From: a bacterium
Lineage (GTDB): Bacteria; SAR324; XYD2-FULL-50-16
Length of the DNA: 31,656 nt
Direction: 5' to 3'
NCBI GenBank assembly: GCA_024275165.1
Contig: JAJRZQ010000011.1
Location: 1 to 31,656, forward strand
This document shows positions 16,450 through 24,772 of this stretch, piece by piece. Within the stretch, counting starts at the first letter, position 1. Each line of letters begins with the position of its first letter. The translations under genes were made by a program, and so were the position numbers. Below the pieces are notes generated by a model. It worked only from the letters and a program-made list of their open reading frames with translations, was not told the DNA's origin and made no database searches.

Positions 16450-17827
16450 ATTCTTTCCCCTGTTCATGTTCCTCTTGACCATTGCCATTTTGATGCTCGG
16501 CTACCCCGTCGCCTTTTCCCTGTCCGGCTCGGCAATTGCCTTTGCCTTGCTGGGCCAGGGGTTGGGATATTTTGATTGGAGTTTCTTTGGCGCCTTTCCC
16601 GAGCGCATCTTTGGGATCATGAACAACCAAACCCTCATCGCCGTACCCTTATTTATCTTCATGGGGGTCATGCTGGAGAAGGCAAAAATTTCAGAAGACC
16701 TCCTCGAAACCCTAGGCCTGCTTTTTGGCCGGGTTCGCGGCGGCATTGGGGTTTCGGTCTGCCTTGTCGGGGCTTTGCTCGCCGCCAGCACCGGGATTGT
16801 GGGGGCCACGGTCGTCACCATGGGTTTGCTCAGCCTACCGATCATGCTGCGCAATCGCTACGAGCCGAGCTTTGCCACCGGGGTGATCACCGCGGCGGGG
16901 ACCTTAGGCCAGATCATCCCCCCTTCGATTGTCTTGGTACTTTTAGGCGATGTCATCAGCAGCGCGTACCAACAGGCCCAACTCAACCTAGGCAACTTTG
17001 CCCCGGGCTCGATCAGCGTGGGCGACCTCTTTTTGGGGGCCTTGGTTCCCGGCCTGCTCTTGGTATTTTTTTACATCCTCTTTATTTTAATCGCCTCCTA
17101 TTTCAACCCCCATTTGGCGCCCGCGGTAAACCCTGAAGAAGTCGCTGCCGCTTGGGCAGCGGGGATGGGCAAAAAGGCCTTGTCGGCCCTCTTTCCCCCC
17201 TTAATCTTAATCATCGGGGTTTTAGGCAGTATTCTCTGGGGCATTGCCACGCCCACCGAAGCGGCGGGAGTGGGCTCCTTTGGGGCGATTGTTTTAGCGG
17301 GGCTCAAGGGCAAATTGAGCGGCGCCGTATTAGAAAGCGTGGCCCATAGGGTAATGAAAATCAACGCCATGGTCTTTTTGATCTTAATCGGCAGTTCCAT
17401 GTTTTCCTTAGTTTTTCGTGGGCTCGCGGGGGATGAGGTGGCGCATCGCATCTTGGTCAATCTTCCAGGCGGAGTCACCACCGCGTTTTTTGTGGTCATG
17501 TTGATTATCTTTATTTTAGGTTTCTTTTTAGACTTTTTTGAAATCACCTTTGTAGTGGTCCCCATTATTGGCCCCATCCTGCTCACCTTAGGGATGGACC
17601 CAATCTGGCTGGGGGTCATGATCGCCATGAACCTACAGACAAGCTTCCTAACCCCGCCTTTTGGCTTTGCCCTGTTTTACCTGCGAGGGGTCGCCCCCCC
17701 AGAGGTCACAACGGCACAAATCTATAAAGGAACCATCCCCTTTATCGGTTTGCAGGTTTTTACCCTCTTGTTGCTCTACTTCATACCCGAATTGGCCACC
17801 GAGCTTCCTCGCCTCGTTTTTAGGTGA
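16442..17827 (+). CDS. dctM: TRAP transporter large membrane subunit
   Basis: 461 residues with about 12 hydrophobic segments, the normal DctM/SiaM-type size. Family marks include LIAVPLFIFMGVMLEKAKI, an internal block with STGIVGATVVTMGLLSLPIML, AAGTLGQIIPPSIVLVLLGD, IATPTEAAGVGSFGA and TPPFGFALFYLRG. It drives Na+- or H+-coupled uptake of the solute presented by DctP. Its start overlaps dctQ by 8 nt, so translation is probably coupled. A 117-nt AT-richer gap separates it from the hemerythrin receptor gene. Confidence 0.94.
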   Translation: MHEFFPLFMFLLTIAILMLGYPVAFSLSGSAIAFALLGQGLGYFDWSFFGAFPERIFGIMNNQTLIAVPLFIFMGVMLEKAKISEDLLETLGLLFGRVRGGIGVSVCLVGALLAASTGIVGATVVTMGLLSLPIMLRNRYEPSFATGVITAAGTLGQIIPPSIVLVLLGDVISSAYQQAQLNLGNFAPGSISVGDLFLGALVPGLLLVFFYILFILIASYFNPHLAPAVNPEEVAAAWAAGMGKKALSALFPPLILIIGVLGSILWGIATPTEAAGVGSFGAIVLAGLKGKLSGAVLESVAHRVMKINAMVFLILIGSSMFSLVFRGLAGDEVAHRILVNLPGGVTTAFFVVMLIIFILGFFLDFFEITFVVVPIIGPILLTLGMDPIWLGVMIAMNLQTSFLTPPFGFALFYLRGVAPPEVTTAQIYKGTIPFIGLQVFTLLLLYFIPELATELPRLVFR

Positions 17828-17944
17828 TCTAGCGGTTCTTCTCTCCTGATTAAAAGCGACCAATTCCCGCTAGAAATCTTGCAGTTTAGCTCCAAACAAG
17901 GTAAAGACAAATAAACCCTAATTGTACGCCTTATAGACTATCTC

Positions 17945-19609
17945 ATGAGCACTTCCGCCAAACTCAGCATTTCCGTCTTTTTTACTTTTTTTTTCATCGC
18001 CCTTTTTGGTGGCTTGGCCCTGTACAGCCTCCAGGAATTGCAAGCAACGCATGATACCTTTATGCGGGATTTGCGGCAAACCCTCGCGTCGGGTACCGAC
18101 GAGGCGCCTGCTTTAGCCGCCTTAGCCGAAAAACAAGCCGCCACCTTTATCGCAGACAGTGAAAGTGCCTCATCCTACATCATTTCAGGCCTTTTCCTAC
18201 TTGCGGTGAGCTTGACGGGAATTTTCTTTTACATCTCCAAACAGCTCTTGACTCCCCTTAAAAACTGCGCGACCAGTCTCGATGACCTGATCGCCGGGCA
18301 ATGGAGGGGGAAAAACCTAGATCAAGGTACCACAGAAATCCAAGGCATGGGAAAGCGTTTTTACGAATACGCCAACAAGGTCAATGCGATTGTCAATAAC
18401 CTACGCGAGCAGGCCATACGCCTCGATCTTTCTTCCAAGGTCTTTTCGATCAACGCCAAATGCATCTCCAACAATACCGACCGCATCGAACAAAACAGCC
18501 AAAAAAACTTCAACTCCATCACCCAGTCTTCAACCGCCTTAAACGAGATTGCCGCCACCACCAAGGAAATCGGAACCCAGCTTGAGCAAATGGACCAAAT
18601 GACCCGCAACGCGGAAGAAAAGACGACCGCGGGGAGCCGTAGCGTAGAGCTGGCGATCAACACCATGAGCTCCATTGAAAAAGGCAGCAAGGAGATCAGC
18701 CGCATCGTCACCACGATCAGCGAAATCGCCAACCAAACCAACCTGCTCAGTTTAAACGCCGCCATTGAGTCGGCCAAAGCGGGGGAGCAGGGTAAGGGCT
18801 TCGCGGTGGTCGCCGAAGAGGTACGCAACCTAGCCCAACGCAGCAACGGCGCGGCGAGTGAGATTTATCAACTCATCGACGCGAGCCAAAAAGAAGTGGC
18901 CCAGGGGGCCAAGGTCGTTAATCAAGTGGGCGAGGACTTAACCGAAATCGTCAATCAAGTCCGAGAAATCTCCCACCAGATGACCACCTTGAATCAGAGC
19001 ATGGAACAGCAAGAAATGGGCATTGATGAAATCGCCCTGATGACCCACGCGATCAGTGAATCCTCCGAAACCAACTTAGCCTATGTCGCCGAGTTGCAGC
19101 ATGTGGTTTCCGCCAGTCTATCCGGCACCCGCACCCTCGACAACGCGGCCCAATACCTGGACGAAATTATCGATCGTTTATCCATTACTCCACTCAAGGC
19201 CTTTACAGAACTCATCCAATGGGGCCCCGAATTCAGCGTAGGGATACAAGAAATCGACTACCAGCACAAGGTGCTCGTACGCCTGATCAATGTCATTCAT
19301 CAGGCCGATCAGGAAGGCAAAAAAATCACCGATTTTGAAGACCTTTTAGAAACCCTAGTCAATTACACCATCGCTCACTTCAACTATGAAGAAGACTTAA
19401 TGGAAAAGGTGGGATACGCAAACATCGGCCCCCACAAAGCCATTCACAAAGAGTTTCTCAAAGGAGTGGGCGAATTTTTAGCCGACTTCCGCGCAGGAAG
19501 AACCTCGGTGGAACAACTCATGGAAATTTTAAAAAAATGGTTGGTCAACCACATCCAAAAAACAGATACAGAATACACAGAACCGGCGCACCAGGCAGGA
19601 ATTCGCTAA
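17945..19609 (+). CDS. Chemoreceptor with C-terminal hemerythrin domain
   Basis: 554 residues. TM1 is at about 10-28, with a short periplasmic loop of some 50 residues, TM2 at about 77-99 and a HAMP-like region. The chemoreceptor hairpin tip is at about 260-298 (EIANQTNLLSLNAAIESAKA, then GFAVVAEEVRNLAQR). From about 424 a bacteriohemerythrin follows with the full diiron set: His in DYQHK (441), HFNYEE, HKAIH, and the final HIQKTD. Hemerythrin domains bind O2 at a diiron site, as in the DcrH receptor of Desulfovibrio. The tiny periplasmic loop suggests that the cytoplasmic hemerythrin is the main sensor, probably for aerotaxis. The next gene starts on the last base of its stop codon (TAATG). 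Confidence 0.94.
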   Translation: MSTSAKLSISVFFTFFFIALFGGLALYSLQELQATHDTFMRDLRQTLASGTDEAPALAALAEKQAATFIADSESASSYIISGLFLLAVSLTGIFFYISKQLLTPLKNCATSLDDLIAGQWRGKNLDQGTTEIQGMGKRFYEYANKVNAIVNNLREQAIRLDLSSKVFSINAKCISNNTDRIEQNSQKNFNSITQSSTALNEIAATTKEIGTQLEQMDQMTRNAEEKTTAGSRSVELAINTMSSIEKGSKEISRIVTTISEIANQTNLLSLNAAIESAKAGEQGKGFAVVAEEVRNLAQRSNGAASEIYQLIDASQKEVAQGAKVVNQVGEDLTEIVNQVREISHQMTTLNQSMEQQEMGIDEIALMTHAISESSETNLAYVAELQHVVSASLSGTRTLDNAAQYLDEIIDRLSITPLKAFTELIQWGPEFSVGIQEIDYQHKVLVRLINVIHQADQEGKKITDFEDLLETLVNYTIAHFNYEEDLMEKVGYANIGPHKAIHKEFLKGVGEFLADFRAGRTSVEQLMEILKKWLVNHIQKTDTEYTEPAHQAGIR

Positions 19610-20049
19610 TGTTGCCCCTTCGTGCCCTTTGGCTCGCGTGCCTTGCTTTATTCCTCCCCCTAAACCTCATTGCCGGCAACCTGATTGTTCAGGTTGACCA
19701 GATGCGAAATGATCAAGGCACTTTAAGGGTCTACCTTTATGATGAAGCGCGCAAGCAGGGGTTTTTAGCTGCCGGATTTCAAGACTTTGCCTGTAAACGC
19801 TATACCAAAATCACTCAAGGCCAGGGGCAAGTGGTTTGCGAAAACCTCCCCCCGGGGATTTACGCTCTCACCTTCTTCCACGATGAAAATGATAATTTTG
19901 AGGTCGATAGCAATTTTATCGGAATCCCCAAAGAGGGTTATGGCTTTTCCTTAAATTATAAACCGAAGCTGTCCAAACCCAGCTTTAAGCAGGTTCAATT
20001 TGAAATAACCGAACAAAACCTAACCCTAGTTCTTCACGCTATTTATTAG
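19609..20049 (+). CDS. Exported DUF2141 protein
   Basis: About 146 residues from the ATG at 19609, which shares one base with the preceding TAA; a longer frame into the receptor gene is unlikely. It has a signal peptide at about 1-22 (LACLALFLPLNLIAG). Family-like segments are LIVQVDQMRNDQGTLRVYLY, GIYALTFFHDENDNFEVDSN, FIGIPKEGYGFS and VQFEITEQN. DUF2141 proteins are small predicted beta-sandwich periplasmic proteins of unknown role. The tight junction with the hemerythrin receptor suggests co-expression. A 190-nt regulatory gap with its own promoter separates it from the cytochrome. Confidence 0.88.
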   Translation: MLPLRALWLACLALFLPLNLIAGNLIVQVDQMRNDQGTLRVYLYDEARKQGFLAAGFQDFACKRYTKITQGQGQVVCENLPPGIYALTFFHDENDNFEVDSNFIGIPKEGYGFSLNYKPKLSKPSFKQVQFEITEQNLTLVLHAIY

Positions 20050-20122
20050 GTTTCAGCAGGTTCAGTCCACTTTGTGGCTCAACGCAAATTGAATCAGACC
20101 CCTGATTTAGAGGAAAAAAAAA

Positions 20123-20151
20123 TAGACAAACCCGCTATTTTTATTTATACC
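20123..20151 (+). promoter_or_regulatory. Sigma-70-type promoter for the cytochrome c gene
   Basis: A -35 box TAGACA (20123-20128, one mismatch to TTGACA) and a -10 box TATACC (20146-20151) are separated by 17 bp. The predicted transcript start is about 20158, at the edge of the dyad at 20162-20196. A GGGA ribosome site (20228-20231) precedes the ATG at 20240. This is sequence resemblance only. Confidence 0.55.
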
Positions 20152-20161
20152 ACAGGTACTG

Positions 20162-20196
20162 TTTTGCAAAGCAGACCCTCAGTCTACCGTGCAAAA
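20162..20196. promoter_or_regulatory. Dyad-symmetric element in the cytochrome c leader
   Basis: TTTTGCA (20162-20168) with TGCAAAA (20190-20196), and AGAC (20173-20176) with GTCT (20182-20185), are all symmetric about the same centre at 20179. The halves are separated by a 4x4 mismatch and a five-base loop. The element lies just after the predicted transcript start. It could be a repressor or activator operator or an RNA hairpin. Confidence 0.55.
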
Positions 20197-20239
20197 TCTT
20201 TAGTTCGCTCTAACGAAATTAAAAAAAGGGAATGAGAAC

Positions 20240-20557
20240 ATGAAAAAGTTAATGACCGCCCTCCTGCCTACTTTGGCTCTGTTTCTCTTCGTCGCAACTC
20301 CGGTTATGGCAGAAGACGGCAAAATTATCTTCACCCGCAAAGGTTGTACGATTTGTCACGGTACGGATGCCCGTACTACCCGTGGCCCAGATTATCCTGT
20401 ATTGGCAGGCCAACATAAAGACTATCTGGTAGCTCAACTCCATGAGCTTAAGGCAAAAAAGCGGACTAGCGTTCGCTCTAAGGAAATGATTCCCTTTGCC
20501 AACAGCTTGACTGAAGAGCAGATGACCGCTGTAGCCGAATACCTTTCTGGCCTTTAA
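20240..20557 (+). CDS. Periplasmic monohaem cytochrome c, class I
   Basis: 105 residues with a signal peptide (MKKLMTALLPTLALFLFVAT, then PVMAED; cleavage near 24). The haem site is CTICH (Cys36, Cys39, His40) and the likely sixth ligand is Met84 in SKEMIPFANS. YPVLAGQHKDYLVAQL and LTEEQMTAVAEYLSGL are typical of small cytochromes of the c4/c553 kind. It would carry electrons in the periplasm, for example to a terminal oxidase or from a dehydrogenase; no partner enzyme is in the window. It is monocistronic, with a promoter, a leader dyad and a strong terminator of its own. Confidence 0.93.
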   Translation: MKKLMTALLPTLALFLFVATPVMAEDGKIIFTRKGCTICHGTDARTTRGPDYPVLAGQHKDYLVAQLHELKAKKRTSVRSKEMIPFANSLTEEQMTAVAEYLSGL

Positions 20558-20572
20558 ACCCCTCTTGGGTTG

Positions 20573-20603
20573 AAAACGAGCCTCATAGAGGCTCGTTTTT
20601 TTT
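20573..20603 (+). terminator. Rho-independent terminator after cytochrome c
   Basis: A perfect 12-bp stem (20573-20584 with 20588-20599) with a 3-nt loop is followed by a T run to 20603. It lies 15 nt after the cytochrome stop and separates that gene from the next operon. Confidence 0.95.
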
Positions 20604-20663
20604 CAATATTTCCTTTCTTTTCCAAAGCAGGTATTCTTAAAGGGAACCTCAAACGCCCAAAGC

Positions 20664-21032
20664 ATGACTCCACCTGTAGCGCCCATTTTACTCTATGATG
20701 GCCATTGCGGCTTTTGCCAAGGCTGGGTGAACTGGCTCTTACCTCGCCTCAAAACAGACCACCTGCGACTGCTGCCCCTGCAAGATCCCCAAGCCGCCCC
20801 CTTATTGACTCAGCATCGGTTCCCCACTGATTTTCTCGATTCTTTAGTCTTGATCCAAAGCAACCAAGCCTACACCCAAGGGCAAGCTTTGCGCAAAATC
20901 AGTCATTATTTAAGATATTCTTGGCTTTGGGCCTCTATGCTTTACATTTGCCCTCTTTTTTTGCTAAACCCATTTTATCGATTTGTGGCAAATCAACGCA
21001 GGGCGCTATCTTGTGAGAACAAAAGACCATGA
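20664..21032 (+). CDS. DCC-family thioredoxin-like protein (DUF393)
   Basis: 122 residues. The N-terminal ILLYDGHCGFCQGWVNWLL is the DCC signature (DGxCxxC; Cys17 and Cys20 region), followed by LRLLPLQDPQAAPLL. The C-terminal half is hydrophobic (LWASMLYICPLFLLNPFYRFVANQR), so it may associate with the membrane. The family is predicted to have a thiol-disulfide role, without a settled function. Its stop overlaps the ATG of the HTH gene by 4 nt, so it is the first gene of the signalling operon that follows. Confidence 0.88.
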   Translation: MTPPVAPILLYDGHCGFCQGWVNWLLPRLKTDHLRLLPLQDPQAAPLLTQHRFPTDFLDSLVLIQSNQAYTQGQALRKISHYLRYSWLWASMLYICPLFLLNPFYRFVANQRRALSCENKRP

Positions 21033-21517
21033 AGGATTTTTTGCTCACCACCGGAGAGGTAGCGCTTTTGGAAGTGGAAAGGTTTCGCCAAGGGGATTTG
21101 AACCAGCAACGGCGTATCGAGGCGCTGCTTTTGCTGGGGCAGGGGGAGTCGGCCATGGAGGCGGCGCGCAAGCTGGGCGTTCCCCCTTGGCAGGTGCAAG
21201 CTTGGGTAAGATGTTACCGCGAAGAAGGTTTAATCGAGCTCATGCGCAGGGACTTTCAAACTGCCCCCTGCAATCAGGAAGAGCAGACAACCCTTTTGCA
21301 GGAATTGGAACAGTCCCAAAAATCCCTGCAAAAAAACCTATACGATCTTAAGGCCCTTATTCGACAATTAAGAGACTCGCTCCCGTTGAGCGCCCAGGAT
21401 AGCGACCTTGCCCATTGGCTCGTTCGCTTGGAAAAAACCCAAGAAAACCTCCTTGAGGCCCAAAAGGCGCAACAAGCGCAACTGGCAAGCCTTAAGTCTC
21501 ATTTATCTCTGCCATAA
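21029..21517 (+). CDS. Orphan transposase-like HTH protein with coiled-coil tail
   Basis: 162 residues. Residues 26-72 (QRRIEALLLLGQGESAMEAARKL, then VPPWQVQAWVRCYREEGLIEL) match the N-terminal homeodomain-like helix-turn-helix seen in IS630-type transposases. No catalytic DDE domain follows. Instead, residues 85-160 form a long Gln/Leu-rich helix that is probably a coiled coil (LQELEQSQKSLQKNLYDLKAL and onwards). It overlaps the DCC gene by 4 nt and lies 19 nt before a hybrid sensor kinase. It may be a domesticated DNA-binding protein working with the kinase and regulator; no target site is visible. The HTH is reasonably clear; the role is inference. Confidence 0.72.
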   Translation: MKDFLLTTGEVALLEVERFRQGDLNQQRRIEALLLLGQGESAMEAARKLGVPPWQVQAWVRCYREEGLIELMRRDFQTAPCNQEEQTTLLQELEQSQKSLQKNLYDLKALIRQLRDSLPLSAQDSDLAHWLVRLEKTQENLLEAQKAQQAQLASLKSHLSLP

Positions 21518-21536
21518 ACCGTCTTTCGGCCCTAAA

Positions 21537-23912
21537 ATGATCGCATTGGTCTTCCAGCATCCTCAGGTTCTCATCCCCTTTCGTAAGGTCTTACAGCCTT
21601 ACCCGCAAAGGAATTTTTCCCCCTCAGAGGCAGCAATCAAACCCGCGGGGGTACGCATCGGGGTCTTTGAATGCGACCCGGCTTCATCTTGGCATCTCAA
21701 TCTGGACCCAAGCTGGCATTCGCTCCCCTTGATATTTTTATCCACCGGCCCCCCCTTAAACCCCCAACAACTCCATCAAATCTATGCCCAAGGCGGAATC
21801 GCCATCTGGGAACCCAACCAAAACCTAATCGGTTGCTCCAACCTACTCAAAGCTCTTTTCCCCTCCCCCGAAAGCCTTGCGGCAAACATCCTCTTTCGTT
21901 CCAGAGAGAAATATCGCCGTATCGTAGACCAAGCCCCCTGCATCATCGTAAAGCTCGATGAGCAAAACCAAATCGAATTTTTAAACCACAACGGCCTCGG
22001 TTTGGATGTCAAAGACAGCTTAGGGCAAAACTTTGTTCAACTCATTCCCGAAACGGCAAGACCCGAGGCAACCCAAGCCATTCAAGCAACCAGAAAAGAC
22101 CGCAGTTCGCACGGCTTTGAGGCGAAACTCCCCTGGTATCAAGCGGGAGAACGAGAGTTCCACTTCGTCACCACCTTGTCAAAGAACATGGAGGGCAAAA
22201 AGGGTTTAATCCTGAGCGGGATGGATATCAGCCCCTACCGAGACGAGCTCTTCGAGATGCAAAAACTACTCGAAGACGCCAGAGAATTGATCGAACAACG
22301 AGCGGCGGAACTGCAAAAAGCCTATATCGAGCTGCGTCAAGAGGTGAAAGAACGCGAAAGGGCCAATGCGGCTTTACGCTACCAAAAAGAATTGATTCAT
22401 CAGGTTTTAGATGCTTTGCCCCTGGGGGTATACCTCAAAGACCCCCAAGGCCGTTATCAGCTCCTCAACCAAGAGGCGCCCCGTATTTTTGGCCTCACCC
22501 TAAAACAAATGCAGGATAAAACGGTCTACGACCTCTTTCCCCAAGCAACGGCCGATGAGTTCACCCAAGAAGACCGATGGGTCAAACAAGAAGGAAAGCT
22601 CTATACCAAAGAGGAGGTGATCCCCCAGGGGCAAGAACAGAGAAAGTACATCTACGGGCGCGTCCCTCTCGCCTTGGGCGCGGACAAAAATAGCCATATC
22701 CTAGGTTTTCGGCTCGATGTCACCGAGCAGAAAAAAATGGAACAGCAGCTTTTTCAAAATCAAAAACTTAAATCCCTCGGCGCGCTTAGTGGAGCCATTG
22801 CCCATGATTTCAACAATCTTCTCTTTGCTATCCTGCTCAATATTCACCTAGCGCAAAAATTCTATCAGCCGGAAAAAAACAAAACCGATTACTTAAAGCG
22901 CGCCGAAACCGCAGGGTTGAGAGCCAAGGATTTGATTTTGCAAGTGCTCAGCTTTAGTCACCAAAGCCACCGCCAGTGCAAGGCCACCCCCATCGTCCCC
23001 CTGTTGATCGAAAGTTTACATTTAATAGAAGAAGGGCTCCCCGCAGAGGTCACCCTGCAAGTCGATTTTCAGGGCCATGATTTTTTAGCCTCGGCCGAGC
23101 CCACCGAAGTCCACCAAGTTTTACTCAATTTAACCCAAAACTCACTTTACGCCATGCGCAAAAAAGGCGGAACCCTGCGTCTAGCGACTCATATCGTGCC
23201 CGCCAAGGATATTCTAGAGTTACCCACAGAGCGTCGACAGGAAAATTTTTTACGCTTAGTCATTGAAGATCAAGGCGAGGGCATGACCGAAGAGATCAAA
23301 CAACAAATATTCGAACCCTTTTTCACCACCAAACCCAAAGGAAGCGGCGCGGGAATGGGCCTCAGCGTTGTTCACGGCATCATGAGCGAGTTGAGGGGGG
23401 TGATTCACTGTACCACCCAACCGGATCAGGGTTGCCGGTTTGAATTATTTTTCCCCCAAAGCAGACCTGAGATTTCCACCCTAAAGCAACAACCTGAGGA
23501 CCCAAAAAAAGAACCCCAGGAAAACAAAAAAACTCTCAACAACATAAAAATATTACTTGTTGAAGACCAAGAATTGATTCGAAATGCCCTCTATGAACAC
23601 CTAGAACAAAAAGGGGCTGAAGTCGCCAGCGCGAGTAACGCGACAGACGCCTTAGAAACCTGGAACAAATCCGGCCCCATGCACCTCTTAGTGACGGATT
23701 TGGGGCTGCCGGGCAAGAGAGGCGATCAATTGGCTCTCGAGTTCCTCAAAAAATATCCACTTTTACCTGTAATCATCCTTACGGGGTATCCAGAAAAAAT
23801 AGATCATAATTTTTATAAAAGTCAACAATGCAAAGTTCTCCTCAAACCCGTAGCCCTCGACAAGCTGCTCGAAGCAATCCATCAATTCACAACCCAAGTC
23901 CCGAGCAAATGA
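21537..23912 (+). CDS. Hybrid sensor histidine kinase (PAS-PAS-HisKA-HATPase-REC)
   Basis: About 791 residues from the ATG at 21537; a longer frame overlaps the HTH gene and is not needed. An N-terminal part of about 120 residues is not recognised. PAS1 spans about 122-235, a coiled coil about 240-285 and PAS2 about 285-400. The phosphoacceptor is His423 in GAIAHDFNN. The ATPase has NLTQNSLYAM (N box), IEDQGEGM (G1) and FEPFFTTKPKGSGAGMGLS. The C-terminal receiver begins ILLVEDQELIR, with phospho-acceptor Asp721 in VTDLGLPG and Lys in LLKPV. No membrane segments are seen, so the kinase senses a cytoplasmic signal. Its stop overlaps the next receiver gene by 4 nt (ATGA), so the two probably form a phosphorelay. 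Confidence 0.94.
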   Translation: MIALVFQHPQVLIPFRKVLQPYPQRNFSPSEAAIKPAGVRIGVFECDPASSWHLNLDPSWHSLPLIFLSTGPPLNPQQLHQIYAQGGIAIWEPNQNLIGCSNLLKALFPSPESLAANILFRSREKYRRIVDQAPCIIVKLDEQNQIEFLNHNGLGLDVKDSLGQNFVQLIPETARPEATQAIQATRKDRSSHGFEAKLPWYQAGEREFHFVTTLSKNMEGKKGLILSGMDISPYRDELFEMQKLLEDARELIEQRAAELQKAYIELRQEVKERERANAALRYQKELIHQVLDALPLGVYLKDPQGRYQLLNQEAPRIFGLTLKQMQDKTVYDLFPQATADEFTQEDRWVKQEGKLYTKEEVIPQGQEQRKYIYGRVPLALGADKNSHILGFRLDVTEQKKMEQQLFQNQKLKSLGALSGAIAHDFNNLLFAILLNIHLAQKFYQPEKNKTDYLKRAETAGLRAKDLILQVLSFSHQSHRQCKATPIVPLLIESLHLIEEGLPAEVTLQVDFQGHDFLASAEPTEVHQVLLNLTQNSLYAMRKKGGTLRLATHIVPAKDILELPTERRQENFLRLVIEDQGEGMTEEIKQQIFEPFFTTKPKGSGAGMGLSVVHGIMSELRGVIHCTTQPDQGCRFELFFPQSRPEISTLKQQPEDPKKEPQENKKTLNNIKILLVEDQELIRNALYEHLEQKGAEVASASNATDALETWNKSGPMHLLVTDLGLPGKRGDQLALEFLKKYPLLPVIILTGYPEKIDHNFYKSQQCKVLLKPVALDKLLEAIHQFTTQVPSK

Positions 23913-24274
23913 AACGAATTCTTTTAGTGGAAGATGAAGAAATGGTCGCCCAGGCTCTGGCGGAACTCTTATCTGATGAAGGCTATCTGGTGGATCAAGC
24001 GGCCAATGGGGTCGTGGCCCTGCAAAACTTTCAAAAAAACACCTATGATCTCTTGATTATTGACCTGTTTATGCCTGAAAAAGATGGCATCGCCACCATC
24101 ATGGAGGTGCAAAAACTCAATGCTCAGGTCAAGGTCATCGCGATCAGCGGGGGGGGGACCCTCTTGAAGAATTTCGACTACCTGGAATACGCCCACGCTC
24201 TAGGGGCTATCGCCTGTTTCCGTAAACCCGTTGATGCCAATATCTTGTTAAAAACCGTTGCCGAGTACATTTAA
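23909..24274 (+). CDS. Single-domain response regulator (CheY-like)
   Basis: 121 residues from the ATG at 23909, which overlaps the kinase stop by 4 nt. It is a complete receiver with the acidic pair in LLVEDEEMV, phospho-acceptor Asp52 in LIIDLFMPEKDG, AISGGG at the Thr/Ser switch position and Lys in FRKPVD. There is no output domain, so it acts by protein contact, on a motor, an anti-sigma switch or a further relay. It is likely phosphorylated by the upstream hybrid kinase. A nine-G run at 24149-24157 encodes the three glycines of AISGGG. No terminator is obvious after the stop. Confidence 0.93.
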   Translation: MKRILLVEDEEMVAQALAELLSDEGYLVDQAANGVVALQNFQKNTYDLLIIDLFMPEKDGIATIMEVQKLNAQVKVIAISGGGTLLKNFDYLEYAHALGAIACFRKPVDANILLKTVAEYI

Positions 24275-24772
24275 AAGGGCCTGCTGTGGATCGAGAAAAA
24301 GTTATGCTCAAAATCAGGTTACCTCCTTTTGGCGGACTCCTGATGTTCTCTAGCGGCCCCCAACAACAAGCACCGTAAATGAGGAGCTTAAAACCACCTC
24401 CATCATCCATTCAAGCCCATCGCGCCGAATCATCGAGACAAGCGATATCACCTCCGCGCCACCCGATGAAGGTTGCCTCTATCTAGTTATTGCGCTGGGC
24501 CTGCGCTTGAGGAAGCTCATGGGTTGAAGGCTATCGGCTAAACTCCCCGCAGCAAAAAAAGGGGATCAATCGAGAGACGACGCGAGGCAAAGTACCTTCA
24601 AATGCATTGAGGCTTTTATAATCGTCATCGACCATCTTCAACTTTAGGGTACAAATCCCCAAAGGGATATGAGATACTTATAGTGATTTAAGGTGTTCAC
24701 AAAAGGGTCGCGAGCTCAAATCAGGCCAAACCTCATTAGTCATTCTTTATTATTTCAGCCTAAAAAAGCAGT
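24275..24772. other. 498-nt intergenic region with no convincing gene
   Basis: No RNA gene, repeat or strong terminator is seen. A frame of about 57 codons on the + strand (roughly 24359-24529) encodes a stretch ending DEGCLYLVIALGLRLRKLMG, but it has no good start or ribosome site and no family likeness. A small ATCCC/GGGAT hairpin lies near 24655. It may be decayed coding sequence plus the leader of the next chemoreceptor. Confidence 0.5.

Noticed and set aside
17902-17935. A flagellar sigma-28 promoter upstream of the hemerythrin receptor (TAAAG with a downstream GCC-TTATA).
   Set aside because: The spacing is 22 nt instead of about 15 and the -10 part does not match GCCGATAA.
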